This document shows positions 35,451 through 47,892 of a stretch of 64,000 nt of DNA, one piece after another. The notes beneath the pieces were generated by a model. That model made no database searches. It saw only the letters and a program-made list of their open reading frames with translations, and was not told the DNA's origin. Both the position numbers and the translations under genes were made by a program. The stretch comes from Schlesneria sp. DSM 10557 (GTDB lineage: Bacteria; Planctomycetota; Planctomycetia; Planctomycetales; Planctomycetaceae): contig NZ_CP124747.1 of assembly GCF_041860085.1 (NCBI RefSeq), forward strand, positions 2,480,001-2,544,000. Direction: 5' to 3'. Numbering within the stretch: the first letter of the stretch is position 1; each line of letters begins with the position of its first letter.

Positions 35451-37736
35451 CTAATGTCCGTTTCCGTTAAGAGGCTTTTGTCGGACACAGTCGACGTAGT
35501 ACCGGCGGACCCCGTCGATGTCTTCCCCGACCAAACCGTGGATGTCGGTATCGAATCCGGGAAACTTTTCGTTGAACATTCGCGCGAATTTGAGGTACTC
35601 GACAATCGTTCGATTGAACCGCTCCCCAGGGATGAGCAGCGGTATGCCGGGCGGGTACGGGGTCAGCAGAACGGCCGTCGCCCGACCTTCCAGATGGTCG
35701 ATCTCAACGCGGTCGATTTCTCGATGCGCCATCATATCGAAGGCATCGGACGGCTTCATGGCGGGCAGCATGTCCGACAGGTACATCTCGGTGGTAACTC
35801 GTGCGACGTCATGATCTCGGTAGGTCTGGTGAATCTGCTTGCACAGATCCTTCAGACCGATCCCCTCATAGCGGGGATAATGCTGACAGAACTCAGGCAA
35901 GATCCGCCACATCGGCTGATTCTTATCGTAGTCATCCTTAAACTGCTGCAGAGCACTCACCAGAGTATTCCAGCGTCCCTTGGTAATCCCGATGGTGAAC
36001 ATGATGAAGAATGAGTAGAGCCCCGTCTTCTCAACGATGACACCGTGCTCCACCAGATAGCGGGTGACGATGGATGCGGGAATTCCGGATTCGGCGAACT
36101 GGCCACTGACATTCAGACCCGGCGTGATCACGGTCGCCTTGATGGGGTCCAGCATGTTGAAGTTCGGCGCGATGTTACCAAAGCCATGCCAGTCTTCGTT
36201 GGCCTTCAGCAACCAGTCGTCGCGATGACCGATCCCCTCCTCTGCCAGGTTTTCCGGCCCCCAGACCGTAAACCACCAATCCTTGCTGCCCCACTCTCCC
36301 GCCACTTTTCGCATAGCTCTACGGAAGTTAAGTGCTTCGACGATCGATTCTTCAACCAGCGCGGTTCCCCCCGGTGGTTCCATCATGGCCGCCGCAACGT
36401 CGCAGGATGCGATAATCGCGTATTGCGGTGAGGTCGACGTATGCATCAGATACGCTTCGTTGAAGACGCTGCGGTCGAGTTTTTCCGTCTCCGACTCTCT
36501 GACCAGAATCTGTGACGCCTGCGAGATCCCGGCCAGGAGTTTGTGCGTCGAATGCGTGGCAAACATCATCGAGGATTTTGGCCGAGGTCGGTCCTTACCG
36601 ATCGCGTGCATGTCCCGATAGAACTCATGGAATGTGGCGTGCGGTAGCCAGGCCTCATCAAAATGCAGGGTCCCGATCTTTCCGTCAAGCAATCCCTTCA
36701 GCGTTTCAACATTGTAGATAATGCCGTCATAGGTGCTTTGCGTGATCGTGAGGATGCGCGGCTTGCGATGCGGATGCTTAGCCTGAGCCGCTTTCGCAAA
36801 CGGATTCGCCTCGATCTTCTTCTGAATATTCTCGGGAAGAAACTCTTCGAGGGGAATGGGACCGATGATCCCCAGATGGTTGCGTGTGGGAGTGAGAAAC
36901 ACCGGGACTGCACCGGTCATGATGATGGAGTGCAGAATCGATTTGTGACAGTTCCGGTCGACGACCACGATATCGCCAGAGGCGACCGTGGAGTGCCAGA
37001 CCATCTTGTTGGACGTGGAGGTCCCGTTGGTCACGAAAAAACAGTGGTCGGCATTAAAGATCCGTGCGGCGTTCCGCTCGGATGCGGCGACGGGACCCGT
37101 ATGATCCAGCAGTTGCCCCAGTTCTTCGACAGCGTTGCAGACGTCCGCCCGCAACATGTTCTCACCAAAAAACTGATGAAACATCTGACCGACGGGGCTT
37201 TTAAGGAAGGCCACGCCACCTGAGTGCCCCGGGCAGTGCCATGAGTACGAACCATCCTGTGCGTAGTGAACGAGGGCCCGGAAGAACGGAGGGGCCAGGC
37301 TGTCTGTATACGCCTTCGCTTCGCGAATAATATGTCGCGCCACAAACTCGGGCGTATCCTCAAACATATGGATAAAGCCATGCAGTTCGCGCAGGATGTC
37401 ATTCGGAATGTGATGCGAGGTCCTTGTTTCCCCATAGAGGTAGATCGGGATCTCTGCATTACGTCGTCGAATCTCGTCGATGAAAATTCTGAGATTCACC
37501 ACAGCCGGATCCAGTTCCGGGCCGGGTGTAAATTCCTCGTCATCGATCGACAGAATAAATGCCGAAGCGCGGCTCTGCTGCTGGGCGAACTGAGACAGGT
37601 CGCCATAGCTGGTGACCCCCAGCACCTCAATGCCTTCTCCCTCGATGGCATTGGCCAGGGCTCGAATGCCCAATCCGGACGTGTTTTCGGACCGAAAATC
37701 CTCGTCGATGATGACGATCGGAAATCTAAATTTCAT
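35451..37736 (-). CDS. Orn/Lys/Arg decarboxylase (fold type I, AdiA/SpeC group)
   Basis: A 761-residue PLP-dependent basic amino-acid decarboxylase that forms agmatine, putrescine or cadaverine. An N-terminal wing (response-regulator-like, about 1-130) is followed by the PLP domain: SWHCPGHSGGVAF, FFVTNGTSTSNKMVWHSTV, HFDEAWLPHATFH and the PLP-lysine motif ATHSTHKLLAGISQ. The C-terminal domain contains GLNVSGQFAESGIP and TPYPPGIPLLIPGERF. The length and wing domain resemble the AdiA/LdcC/SpeC proteins of E. coli. Which amino acid is used cannot be decided reliably from sequence; arginine is my first guess. No antiporter gene is adjacent, so a biosynthetic polyamine role is more likely than acid resistance. 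Confidence 0.9.
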   Translation of the reverse strand: MKFRFPIVIIDEDFRSENTSGLGIRALANAIEGEGIEVLGVTSYGDLSQFAQQQSRASAFILSIDDEEFTPGPELDPAVVNLRIFIDEIRRRNAEIPIYLYGETRTSHHIPNDILRELHGFIHMFEDTPEFVARHIIREAKAYTDSLAPPFFRALVHYAQDGSYSWHCPGHSGGVAFLKSPVGQMFHQFFGENMLRADVCNAVEELGQLLDHTGPVAASERNAARIFNADHCFFVTNGTSTSNKMVWHSTVASGDIVVVDRNCHKSILHSIIMTGAVPVFLTPTRNHLGIIGPIPLEEFLPENIQKKIEANPFAKAAQAKHPHRKPRILTITQSTYDGIIYNVETLKGLLDGKIGTLHFDEAWLPHATFHEFYRDMHAIGKDRPRPKSSMMFATHSTHKLLAGISQASQILVRESETEKLDRSVFNEAYLMHTSTSPQYAIIASCDVAAAMMEPPGGTALVEESIVEALNFRRAMRKVAGEWGSKDWWFTVWGPENLAEEGIGHRDDWLLKANEDWHGFGNIAPNFNMLDPIKATVITPGLNVSGQFAESGIPASIVTRYLVEHGVIVEKTGLYSFFIMFTIGITKGRWNTLVSALQQFKDDYDKNQPMWRILPEFCQHYPRYEGIGLKDLCKQIHQTYRDHDVARVTTEMYLSDMLPAMKPSDAFDMMAHREIDRVEIDHLEGRATAVLLTPYPPGIPLLIPGERFNRTIVEYLKFARMFNEKFPGFDTDIHGLVGEDIDGVRRYYVDCVRQKPLNGNGH

Positions 37737-38143
37737 CGTGCGTGAATCTCTTGAATGTAGCCCTGCCCGGGCGGGGAATCACAAGTTGAGACAGAGCGCT
37801 CTGCCACATACCCGCAGCGCGAGATGTTATGGAAGGCGAGCCCGAATTGTACACCCTGCGACCCCGGCGGCCGCTCTGCCTGCGCGGGATGCAGAAAGGG
37901 GACTCTTCATGTTACATGTCCTGATCAAGTTTCACTGGACGCCGCCTGTTGGTTTCCCCGGAACAGCGAGCCCCGTTTCGAGAGGTCTTGTATCTCTGCC
38001 GGACGAAACAGCCCCCCGGTTTAATCTATCTAAGTGCTGTTTACTTCAGGGATTCCCGCTGCAATTCTCTTGCCGGACGGGGCAGGAAACTCAGAATCAG
38101 CCAAGGTCTGTGCGGCATCGAAGCGAGTTACGGGCCCGACTCG
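37737..38143. other. Spacer between decarboxylase and PSP1-domain genes
   Basis: 407 bp. Overlapping plus-strand frames (such as 37612-38238) look like shadows. No promoter or terminator was called. Confidence 0.4.
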
Positions 38144-38683
38144 TTAATGGTCGCAACCGCAGCCTCCTCCTCCACTGCCGCAAGACGCGCGGGGCATTGG
38201 CACCAGCCCGGCTGAAGAAACAGGCTGAACTTCAATAACACCGAATCCCCCGGCCGCGGCCTGGAGCGCCAGCTTCGTGGTATCGGGACCACGGTCGCAC
38301 AGGACATAGAGAATCAGCTTTTCCCGGTCCAGCGTCCGCTCAAGGTCAACCAGTTCCAGATTCAGTTCCCACTGACAAATTCGGGCACACCACTCGGGAA
38401 AGTCAGCTTCACACTCGCGGATCAGCTCACGGGCGGTCTCCAGGTCGCGGTCCGTGGCTGAACGTACCAGTTTGAATTCCGTCGGGGACTCGTCCGCTTT
38501 GCTGTAGTGCGGTTTCAGCTGTTCCAGCACGGTCCCAATCTGAAGCCCCCGGTCGGTTTCGACCACGACAGGGGTCCCCCGAGCAAGAATTTCGGGACCT
38601 TCATTGACGAACCGGGCGACTTCCGAGACGACGCCATAACGAATCAGGTAAATCTCGCTCGCCGTCACTTCACTTGTCGTCAT
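38144..38683 (-). CDS. PSP1-domain protein (RicT/YaaT-like), short form
   Basis: A 179-residue protein resembling the PSP1 C-terminal conserved domain: RYGVVSEVARFVNEG, RGTPVVVETDRGLQIGTVLE, FKLVRSATDRDLETARE, and LVDLERTLDREKLILYVLCD, all in the family order. In Bacillus, the longer RicT/YaaT acts with RicA and RicF in a complex that controls RNase Y and phosphorelay activity. This protein is much shorter than RicT and ends in a Gly/Cys-rich tail (SCGSGGGGCGCDH), which could bind metal. It follows the 597-residue secreted protein gene by 64 nt on the same strand. The function here is inferred from family only. Confidence 0.7.
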   Translation of the reverse strand: MTTSEVTASEIYLIRYGVVSEVARFVNEGPEILARGTPVVVETDRGLQIGTVLEQLKPHYSKADESPTEFKLVRSATDRDLETARELIRECEADFPEWCARICQWELNLELVDLERTLDREKLILYVLCDRGPDTTKLALQAAAGGFGVIEVQPVSSAGLVPMPRASCGSGGGGCGCDH

Positions 38684-38747
38684 AGAGAAAACGTCTTTAC
38701 TGACAAAACGGTTAAATTTCTCAACCCGGCAGAAATTGCCGAACGAG

Positions 38748-40541
38748 TCACTTGGTTACAGCGGGCGGTTCGGGCGCGGTCTCTACGGGAAGCTGCTCCT
38801 GATTCCCACGACGCGGCGGGCGAAAGAAGCCATTTTCCATTCCGTTTGAGATCCCTCGCCCCATCAGGCCGAGAAATCCGCTTTCCAATTCTAGCCTGAG
38901 CTTAACTCCCCGATCAGTCGGGCGGAATTCCAGCGTCATGGCGTCGTTGTCGGAATCGAATGATGCCTCGGCCCGCTCGGTAAATCCGGAGGGGTTTTCG
39001 GTGTCGGCCGCCGTCAGCCAGTTATTTGCGTGGGTCACGAACTGAAAGGGGATTCGATTTCGCCCCTTCTGAGAGGTTTGCGGCAACGCCACTTGAGCCA
39101 CAGCCTCTTTCAAAGCATCCAGAGCCAGTTCACCACCAAACGAGAGCCACAAGGCCTGGGGTGTCGTGTAGATGTAAAGCTGTGGCGATTCACCGAACAG
39201 TCGCTGGCTCTCCTCATTCGGGGAATCGACGGGGAGACGATGGACGGGAAGTGTCTCGATCCGCTCTGCATCCGGGTCAAGTTTCAGGAGGATCTCGTTT
39301 CCGTTGGAGTTTTCCTGCAGAAACTCAAGCAATTGGGTAATCTGGGAGGGCAAATTGCGGGACGTGGAAACCTTGATCCCGGCCATCAGAACAAAGTTTT
39401 CCTGCTCCATCCCTGTCAGCTGCGCGAAAGCATCGATATGGCCCGTTTCGGCTGATGCCACCAATGTTTGAAAGATCGGGTCGAGGAGTTTCGCTAATTC
39501 ATCTGCCTGATCAGAGCTGGCATTCTTCACCAGATCTCGCTGCGCCGCTTCAAAATAAGTGACAAACTGTTTTCGTTGCTTTTCTTCCATCTGCCATGAG
39601 ACAGACATCGTGAACGTCGATGGATTTGCGACCAGATTTCCGAAGTAGGTCCGCTTTCCCGTCATGTTCTGAAACAGCTTGGCAAGCTTACTGTCACTGG
39701 TCCCCGAAATATCCAGCTCAATGACAGAGTGCTTTGTTGCAGGATCAATCTGGCCCCCGATCGTGAACTCTTCACCGTAATTGACAACTTTGTCCAGGAT
39801 ATCGACCCAGGCTTCCCCATTTGCGCGACGAAGCCGATACACGGACTCGGGTTCGTCATCCCGCTGCTGCAGATTCGCCATGGCCTGATTTTTGACCGCT
39901 TCGAGCCCCAGCAATTTCATCCCGGGGGGAATGGTCTTAATCAGGACAGACGCAGCGATGTCATAACGATCCGACAGCTTGGCAGTTAACTTAGCGGGGT
40001 CAGGAAATCTAAGATCCAGAGCAGACTTGCTTCCGTCCGGGCCGACCATAAAGAGATATTGATTGAGGTAGCGAGTCCGCAGTGTAAACGACTCGCCGTA
40101 GCGGATATCAAAGCGGTCAGGCTCTCCCTCAACCGGAGAAATCGTCCCGGAATCATAGGCCAGAGTCTGGAGCGCCTCGTCCAGGTTCTCGATCGGAATG
40201 TAGGAAATGCCCATGGGCCGGATGAATTCGTCGGTATTGAGGTACGTCATCATGCCGAAGGGACGACGTCGATCAATCCCCTTGGTCTCTTTCAATGTCT
40301 CAACCGTCCATTGATCGACACGTTCGGTCAGATCCGCTCGCTCGGCCGATTCAAACATCAGATCCGCATGATCACGCAGTCGCTGCAAACTGGCGACATT
40401 AAATACCATCAAGGGAAAATCCGTCTCGGAATCGACTTTCTCCGCAGCAGAGCAGAGTTCCCGCGGTAACGCGTTCACGGCTAGCAGAGTGGTGACGAAG
40501 AGCAGACGTACCCAGACACCCAAATCAATCCGGCGAAACAT
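38748..40541 (-). CDS. Large secreted protein of unknown function
   Basis: A 597-residue protein with a signal peptide (about residues 1-33, VWVRLLFVTTLLAVNALP). The rest is soluble, with no transmembrane helix and no catalytic motif that I recognise. The segment ETKGIDRRRPFGMMTYLNTD and regularly spaced acidic and aromatic positions suggest an alpha/beta fold repeated more than once; two stretches (about 40-250 and 270-480) have similar layout but no strong identity by eye. The tail is Pro- and Glu-rich. I recall similar proteins in planctomycetes annotated as hypothetical. Promoter not identified; the PSP1 gene follows. Confidence 0.6.
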   Translation of the reverse strand: MFRRIDLGVWVRLLFVTTLLAVNALPRELCSAAEKVDSETDFPLMVFNVASLQRLRDHADLMFESAERADLTERVDQWTVETLKETKGIDRRRPFGMMTYLNTDEFIRPMGISYIPIENLDEALQTLAYDSGTISPVEGEPDRFDIRYGESFTLRTRYLNQYLFMVGPDGSKSALDLRFPDPAKLTAKLSDRYDIAASVLIKTIPPGMKLLGLEAVKNQAMANLQQRDDEPESVYRLRRANGEAWVDILDKVVNYGEEFTIGGQIDPATKHSVIELDISGTSDSKLAKLFQNMTGKRTYFGNLVANPSTFTMSVSWQMEEKQRKQFVTYFEAAQRDLVKNASSDQADELAKLLDPIFQTLVASAETGHIDAFAQLTGMEQENFVLMAGIKVSTSRNLPSQITQLLEFLQENSNGNEILLKLDPDAERIETLPVHRLPVDSPNEESQRLFGESPQLYIYTTPQALWLSFGGELALDALKEAVAQVALPQTSQKGRNRIPFQFVTHANNWLTAADTENPSGFTERAEASFDSDNDAMTLEFRPTDRGVKLRLELESGFLGLMGRGISNGMENGFFRPPRRGNQEQLPVETAPEPPAVTK

Positions 40542-40690
40542 GAGATCACTCCCGTCATGACATCTGGCACCGATCCGTCGTTGAAGTGCGGCGGCTCCAG
40601 GTCAGCAGAATCGGGGACCCGGCGATTTCATGCTAACTTAATCTTTTCTGATTGCCAGCCATTGCCCTGGAGTAGAGCATCCAAAGAAAG

Positions 40691-40719
40691 AAAAAGGGTG
40701 CCGGCAGGAAACCGGCACC
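40691..40719 (-). terminator. Rho-independent terminator after the YTV-like gene
   Basis: Read on the minus strand, GGTGCCGG pairs with CCGGCACC (arms 40712-40719 and 40697-40704) around a 7-nt loop and is followed by C, TTTTT and further T-rich sequence. It lies about 47 nt past the stop of the gene ending at 40766. Confidence 0.85.
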
Positions 40720-40765
40720 GCGTGGGGAAAAACAGTCGACGTGAGATGTGAAAGAAAGCAGTGTT

Positions 40766-41986
40766 TTACCGGGAAGAGTCGGCGATGGAGATCGCCGCGG
40801 ACTTACCGCCCGGTTGCGGAGCAGACTTGGATGGGGTCCGAGCGACCCACTGATTAACACGAACAACGGAGGGAGCAGTAAACTTCTTGGCGGGAACAAC
40901 AGATTCCGTCATGCGGACTGCGGATGAGTCTTCGTCACGCATGCTGGTATCATTCTTATCGTAGGGATTGTTATCCCCACTCTTGTCGGCAGAGCGAGGT
41001 GCTCGCTGCTGAGACGAGTTTGCATCGGGAGTTGGCTTGAGGGAGGTCGCAGGTGCTCCGTTCGCCCCTGGTGCAGCGCCGAGTGCGGGCGACCCGATCG
41101 GTGCGTACGAGATACGGGTTCCGGTCTGCATCTGACGAACCACCTGAACGGGCTTCATCACGGTGATTTCCGTAGGAACATAGTCGACCTTGTTTACCGC
41201 CACCTTGCGGGTGGTCTGGGTCGGTTCCATGCGTGTCACGTTATAGGTGACCTGCTTCATCCCTGGAACAGCAACCTTCTTGGTGTAAGGAACCGTACAG
41301 GTCATGGTCTGAGGTACGAACTGACGTTCCTGGCGGTACTGCGGTGTGAATGCGTTCCGCATATCGTACCCGGTCCGATTAATAAACCCGGCAATGTTAG
41401 GACGATTATCATACTGCCATGACGGAACTTTACCCGTGGGAGTGTTCTTAGTGACCCAGTAACCGACCTGCTTACGCTCGGTCTTGTATTCCGTCACATT
41501 CTGATAATCGACGGTCGATACATTCACGGTTTTCTGTTCGGTCACAGGACGCATTTCGGTGACAACCTGATCAACCCACTCGGTGCGCACGACCGGCTTT
41601 GAAATGGTCTGCTTTTCGGGTTGATACTCCGTCACCTGCACATTCTGAATTACAGGATGAACGACCGGCTGCAGTTGCTGAACGGACACCGTCTGCACAA
41701 CAGGCTGTGCGACCTGGACCTGCATCACAGCGACGGGCTGCTCGATATGGCAGATCGCCGGTCCCGACTGAATACCGTCGCCATAGGCGTAGGACGCAGT
41801 CGACATGGAGGCCGCACTATATACGGCCGATTGTTGCATAATGGGAGGAGCTCCCAGGTACGACGGAGCCGAGCAGCCACAGCCCGCCCCCGATCCTGAG
41901 AACCATTGCGCGGACGCCGTTCCACAAAAACTCAGCACGGTGAGGCTAGCCGACAGCGAGGCCAGTCCGAACGATGATCGGGGCAT
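40766..41986 (-). CDS. Repetitive, Val/Thr/Tyr/Gln-rich secreted envelope protein (YTV-like)
   Basis: A 406-residue exported protein. The signal peptide ends near FCGTASAQW. The N-terminal part is Gly/Ser/Cys-rich (GSGAGCGCSAPSYLG). The middle (about residues 70-310) consists of irregular repeats rich in Val, Thr, Gln and Tyr, for example PVAVMQVQVAQPVVQTVSVQ, TEYQPEKQTISKPVVRTEW and RKQVGYWVTKNTP. Such composition is typical of beta-strand repeats in planctomycete surface proteins with YTV-like motifs, proposed to contribute to the proteinaceous cell wall; that link is inference. The tail is disordered. It has its own terminator and probably its own strong promoter in the 231-bp region before the IS. 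Confidence 0.65.
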   Translation of the reverse strand: MPRSSFGLASLSASLTVLSFCGTASAQWFSGSGAGCGCSAPSYLGAPPIMQQSAVYSAASMSTASYAYGDGIQSGPAICHIEQPVAVMQVQVAQPVVQTVSVQQLQPVVHPVIQNVQVTEYQPEKQTISKPVVRTEWVDQVVTEMRPVTEQKTVNVSTVDYQNVTEYKTERKQVGYWVTKNTPTGKVPSWQYDNRPNIAGFINRTGYDMRNAFTPQYRQERQFVPQTMTCTVPYTKKVAVPGMKQVTYNVTRMEPTQTTRKVAVNKVDYVPTEITVMKPVQVVRQMQTGTRISYAPIGSPALGAAPGANGAPATSLKPTPDANSSQQRAPRSADKSGDNNPYDKNDTSMRDEDSSAVRMTESVVPAKKFTAPSVVRVNQWVARTPSKSAPQPGGKSAAISIADSSR

Positions 41987-42209
41987 GAAAACCTTCCTAC
42001 CTGAAAGACGAGGTCTGAAAGCGATGATGTGAATCTAGGGAAGTGAAAAGATGGGGCTTCGGCAGCAATCGCTCGTCTTGAACGGTTACCCCTGCGAAGC
42101 GGGCGGGTTTTTAAGAGAATCTTGATTTTGGGTCAAGACCGCCAGACGAAGGGCCGAGAGGGACTGAAGTGACCCGTAGAGAGCGGAAAGGAGAGGCGGC
42201 GAGGTGGGG

Positions 42210-42217
42210 AAAAAAAT
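42210..42217. repeat. Target-site duplication, left copy
   Basis: AAAAAAAT directly abuts the left inverted repeat of the IS and is identical to 43522-43529. Eight bases is the usual duplication size of ISL3 elements. The sequence is simple, so chance agreement is possible. Confidence 0.7.
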
Positions 42218-43521
42218 GGTCCATCCGGGATTATTGTGGGTCGAGCTTGAGTCCTCCGCAGTAGAAGAAGATTGCGGTTTTGAAGTTTTGTCTGTTACGG
42301 AAGCCACCGACGCGTCGCTTGATGGACATGATTTTGCTGTTCATACCTTCGGCGACTCCATTGGTAACGCAGTGCGTACAGTAACTTACGACGTTGGCCA
42401 AACGCTCCTTAATCGCGCGGGCAACGGTTTTCATCGGCTCCAGTCGCGTGCGAATCACCCGCTGATACCAGGCGTTGAAAAAGGTTGTGGCACTGGCGGC
42501 AGAGTCTTGCGTCCAAAGATCCCGCAACATTTCTTTGAAGGCCCAGGCTTTCCCCGTTTTGAGCTGTAAGGTGAAGGCTTCGTCGAATCGGGATCGCTGT
42601 TTTTCACTGAGATTCTCCTGACTGGTGAGCCAGACGTACTTCGTGTGACTGAGGCGATCATCACCTTCCTTGAGAAGATTTCGATGCTCAGCGCGTCGGA
42701 CTTTGTCGACCCCCTTCGTGGCCATCTGCATGATGTGGAATCGGTCGTGAACGATCTTCGTTTCTGCCAGGGGAATGGCTTGTTTCGCCGCTTTGACATA
42801 GGCGGCGCTCATGTCCATGGCGATCGCTTCGATTGATTGCAGCTGGGTCTGTGAAAGGGCAGAAAGTGCTGCAAATCCTGCGTCGGCGTCATTTCCATCA
42901 CTGATGGCCTCGACAGTGCTGCGATCCAGATCATAGACCAGCGTGATGTAATTCTGGCCTTTGAGGAAGGCCTTCTCGTCAATTCCCACGCGAGGAATGG
43001 CCACGTCTTGTTTGCGCGCACGACCTCGTGCAACAGCCCTTTCCAGGATGGACCAGGTCTGATCCCATTTCGTTCGCAGAATGCTCATGGCTCCTTTCAC
43101 ATTCTGCGTGGCCAAAAGCACCTGAATGGCGAACCGCTCAAACATCAGAGTGAAACGGCTTCCCTTCTCAGCCCACGGGACGCGGACCTGTTTGACGCCG
43201 TGAACGGGACATTCAACACGAGGAATCCGGGCGAACAGAATCGTCTTGAACTGACAACTATCCAGGTGTCGCCACTGACGCTCTTCGGTATGGTCATAGC
43301 AGCTCAGTTCTTGCTGACAGTCCGGACAGCAAAACCGAGTCCCCGATGGATGCTCGACACGAACCTCGACCCGCAACTGCTCGATATTCAAGGCGACGCC
43401 AGACACCGTCCAGGGACTCTTCAACCCCAAGATCTGCTGATACAATTCCCGATCCTGCATCGTCTCACCTGCTCGGAAATTGACAAATCTTACCAAAACC
43501 CACACGAAAACCGGATGGACC
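42218..43521 (-). mobile_element. ISL3-family insertion sequence, 1304 bp, intact
   Basis: Terminal inverted repeats start GGTCCATCCGG at both ends (42218 rightward, 43521 leftward), followed by a second shared block TGTGGGT in each. The element is flanked by an 8-bp direct repeat AAAAAAAT. It has one full-length transposase gene. The right copy of the duplication is the T-tract (minus strand) of the terminator of the preceding 1150-residue protein gene, and the element lies in the direction of that transcription. Confidence 0.9.
42231..43460 (-). CDS. tnpA: ISL3-family transposase
   Basis: A 409-residue DDE transposase. Start ATG 43460 (MQDRELYQQILGLKSPW) lies inside the IS; the longer frame to 43523 starts outside the element and is rejected. 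An N-terminal zinc finger is visible (FCCPDC with CYDHTEERQWRHLD, and CPVHG). The catalytic core follows: the first Asp in RVGIDEKAFLKGQNYITL, the second in EAIAMDMSAAY, HDRFHIMQM, and the C-terminal Glu in TNGVAEGMNSKIMSIKRR. The stop codon lies within the left inverted repeat. The frame is intact, so the element may be active. Confidence 0.93.
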   Translation of the reverse strand: MQDRELYQQILGLKSPWTVSGVALNIEQLRVEVRVEHPSGTRFCCPDCQQELSCYDHTEERQWRHLDSCQFKTILFARIPRVECPVHGVKQVRVPWAEKGSRFTLMFERFAIQVLLATQNVKGAMSILRTKWDQTWSILERAVARGRARKQDVAIPRVGIDEKAFLKGQNYITLVYDLDRSTVEAISDGNDADAGFAALSALSQTQLQSIEAIAMDMSAAYVKAAKQAIPLAETKIVHDRFHIMQMATKGVDKVRRAEHRNLLKEGDDRLSHTKYVWLTSQENLSEKQRSRFDEAFTLQLKTGKAWAFKEMLRDLWTQDSAASATTFFNAWYQRVIRTRLEPMKTVARAIKERLANVVSYCTHCVTNGVAEGMNSKIMSIKRRVGGFRNRQNFKTAIFFYCGGLKLDPQ

Positions 43522-43529
43522 AAAAAAAT
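43522..43529. repeat. Target-site duplication, right copy
   Basis: AAAAAAAT, identical to 42210-42217. It reads ATTTTTTT on the minus strand and forms the T-tract following the hairpin at 43530-43573. Confidence 0.7.
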
Positions 43530-43573
43530 CGCCCAGCAGAGTCAGCCACGGATCTGACTGACTCTGCTGGGCG
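43530..43573 (-). terminator. Rho-independent terminator with IS in its T-tract
   Basis: A perfect 16-bp stem, arms 43530-43545 and 43558-43573, with a 12-nt loop, followed on the minus strand by ATTTTTTT (43529-43522). It ends transcription of the 1150-residue protein gene (stop at 43595). Because the IS duplicated the tract, the terminator remains complete. Confidence 0.93.
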
Positions 43574-43594
43574 CGATGGTTCTATCAGTGTCAG

Positions 43595-47047
<3,453 letters not shown>

Positions 47048-47259
47048 ATCGAATCCACTACTTAAGAGAAATGCCACCGAAAAGCCTCTGGCCGAGGCAA
47101 TCCTTCCAGGCACAACAAGATACACTCATGCGTCCGGACACGATTGTTTCGCCAAGACGTTCGGCGTTCAAGCGACCTGCGGAGAAAGTCGGCTTCCCAA
47201 AATCGTGCTTTCCGTCAAAATCCCTCCTCACCTCAATTCATCTGAACGGCCCGAAGATC

Positions 47260-47892
47260 ATGACAACCTTCCCTGAAATTGTGCTCAGCAGCCGTAATCG
47301 AAAGAAAATCGGCGAGATCGAAGAGCTGTTTGCCCCCCACGGAATCGGCCTGATCGGGGTCACCGACTTTGAAAACGTCCCGGACGTCCTCGAGGACGGC
47401 GACAGCTTCGCGGCCAACGCAGCGAAAAAAGCGACTGAAGTCGCGCGACTGCTCAATCGTTGGGTCATCGCGGAAGATAGCGGACTGTGCGTCGATGCAC
47501 TGGGCGGAGCCCCCGGTATCCATTCGGCCCGCTATGCCGGCGAACAGGGAGCCGATGACAGGAATAACGAAAAGCTCCTGAACGAGCTGGCGAGTGTCCC
47601 TACCGAAAAACGGACCGCTTACTACGTTTGTTACGCCGTGCTGTCTGACCCTCAGGGTCAGATCAGACTGTCAGCGGAAGGACGCTGCGGCGGGCGAATC
47701 CTGAGAGAATTTCAGGGTAGCCACGGCTTCGGTTATGACCCGCTGTTTCTCGTCCAGGAATTTCATCAGACCTTCGGTCAGTTGTCGCCCGTCGTGAAGC
47801 GTCATATCAGCCATCGCGCGAAAGCCTTTGAACGTCTAATTCCTCAGATTGTCCGATTATTTGAAACCCAACAGAGTGAGTCTGCCCCGTGA
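47260..47892 (+). CDS. rdgB: XTP/dITP diphosphatase (RdgB/HAM1 family)
   Basis: A 210-residue pyrophosphatase that removes non-canonical purine nucleotides (ITP, XTP) from the pool. ATG 47260 (MTTFPEIVLSSRNRKKIGEI) fits the family N-terminus; the frame upstream to 47005 overlaps the divergent gene and is not used. Family motifs: SSRNRKKIGEIEEL, DSFAANAAKKATEVAR, AEDSGLCVDALGGAPGIHSARYAG and GSHGFGYDPLFLV, then SHRAKAF near the C-terminus. Its stop overlaps the GTG of the next gene by 4 bp (GTGA), so the two are translationally coupled. Confidence 0.95.
   Translation: MTTFPEIVLSSRNRKKIGEIEELFAPHGIGLIGVTDFENVPDVLEDGDSFAANAAKKATEVARLLNRWVIAEDSGLCVDALGGAPGIHSARYAGEQGADDRNNEKLLNELASVPTEKRTAYYVCYAVLSDPQGQIRLSAEGRCGGRILREFQGSHGFGYDPLFLVQEFHQTFGQLSPVVKRHISHRAKAFERLIPQIVRLFETQQSESAP

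Noticed and set aside
38748-40541. Possible FAD- or metalloprotease-type function for the 597-residue protein
   Set aside because: No HExxH, GxGxxG or other catalytic signature was seen, so only 'unknown secreted protein' is supported.
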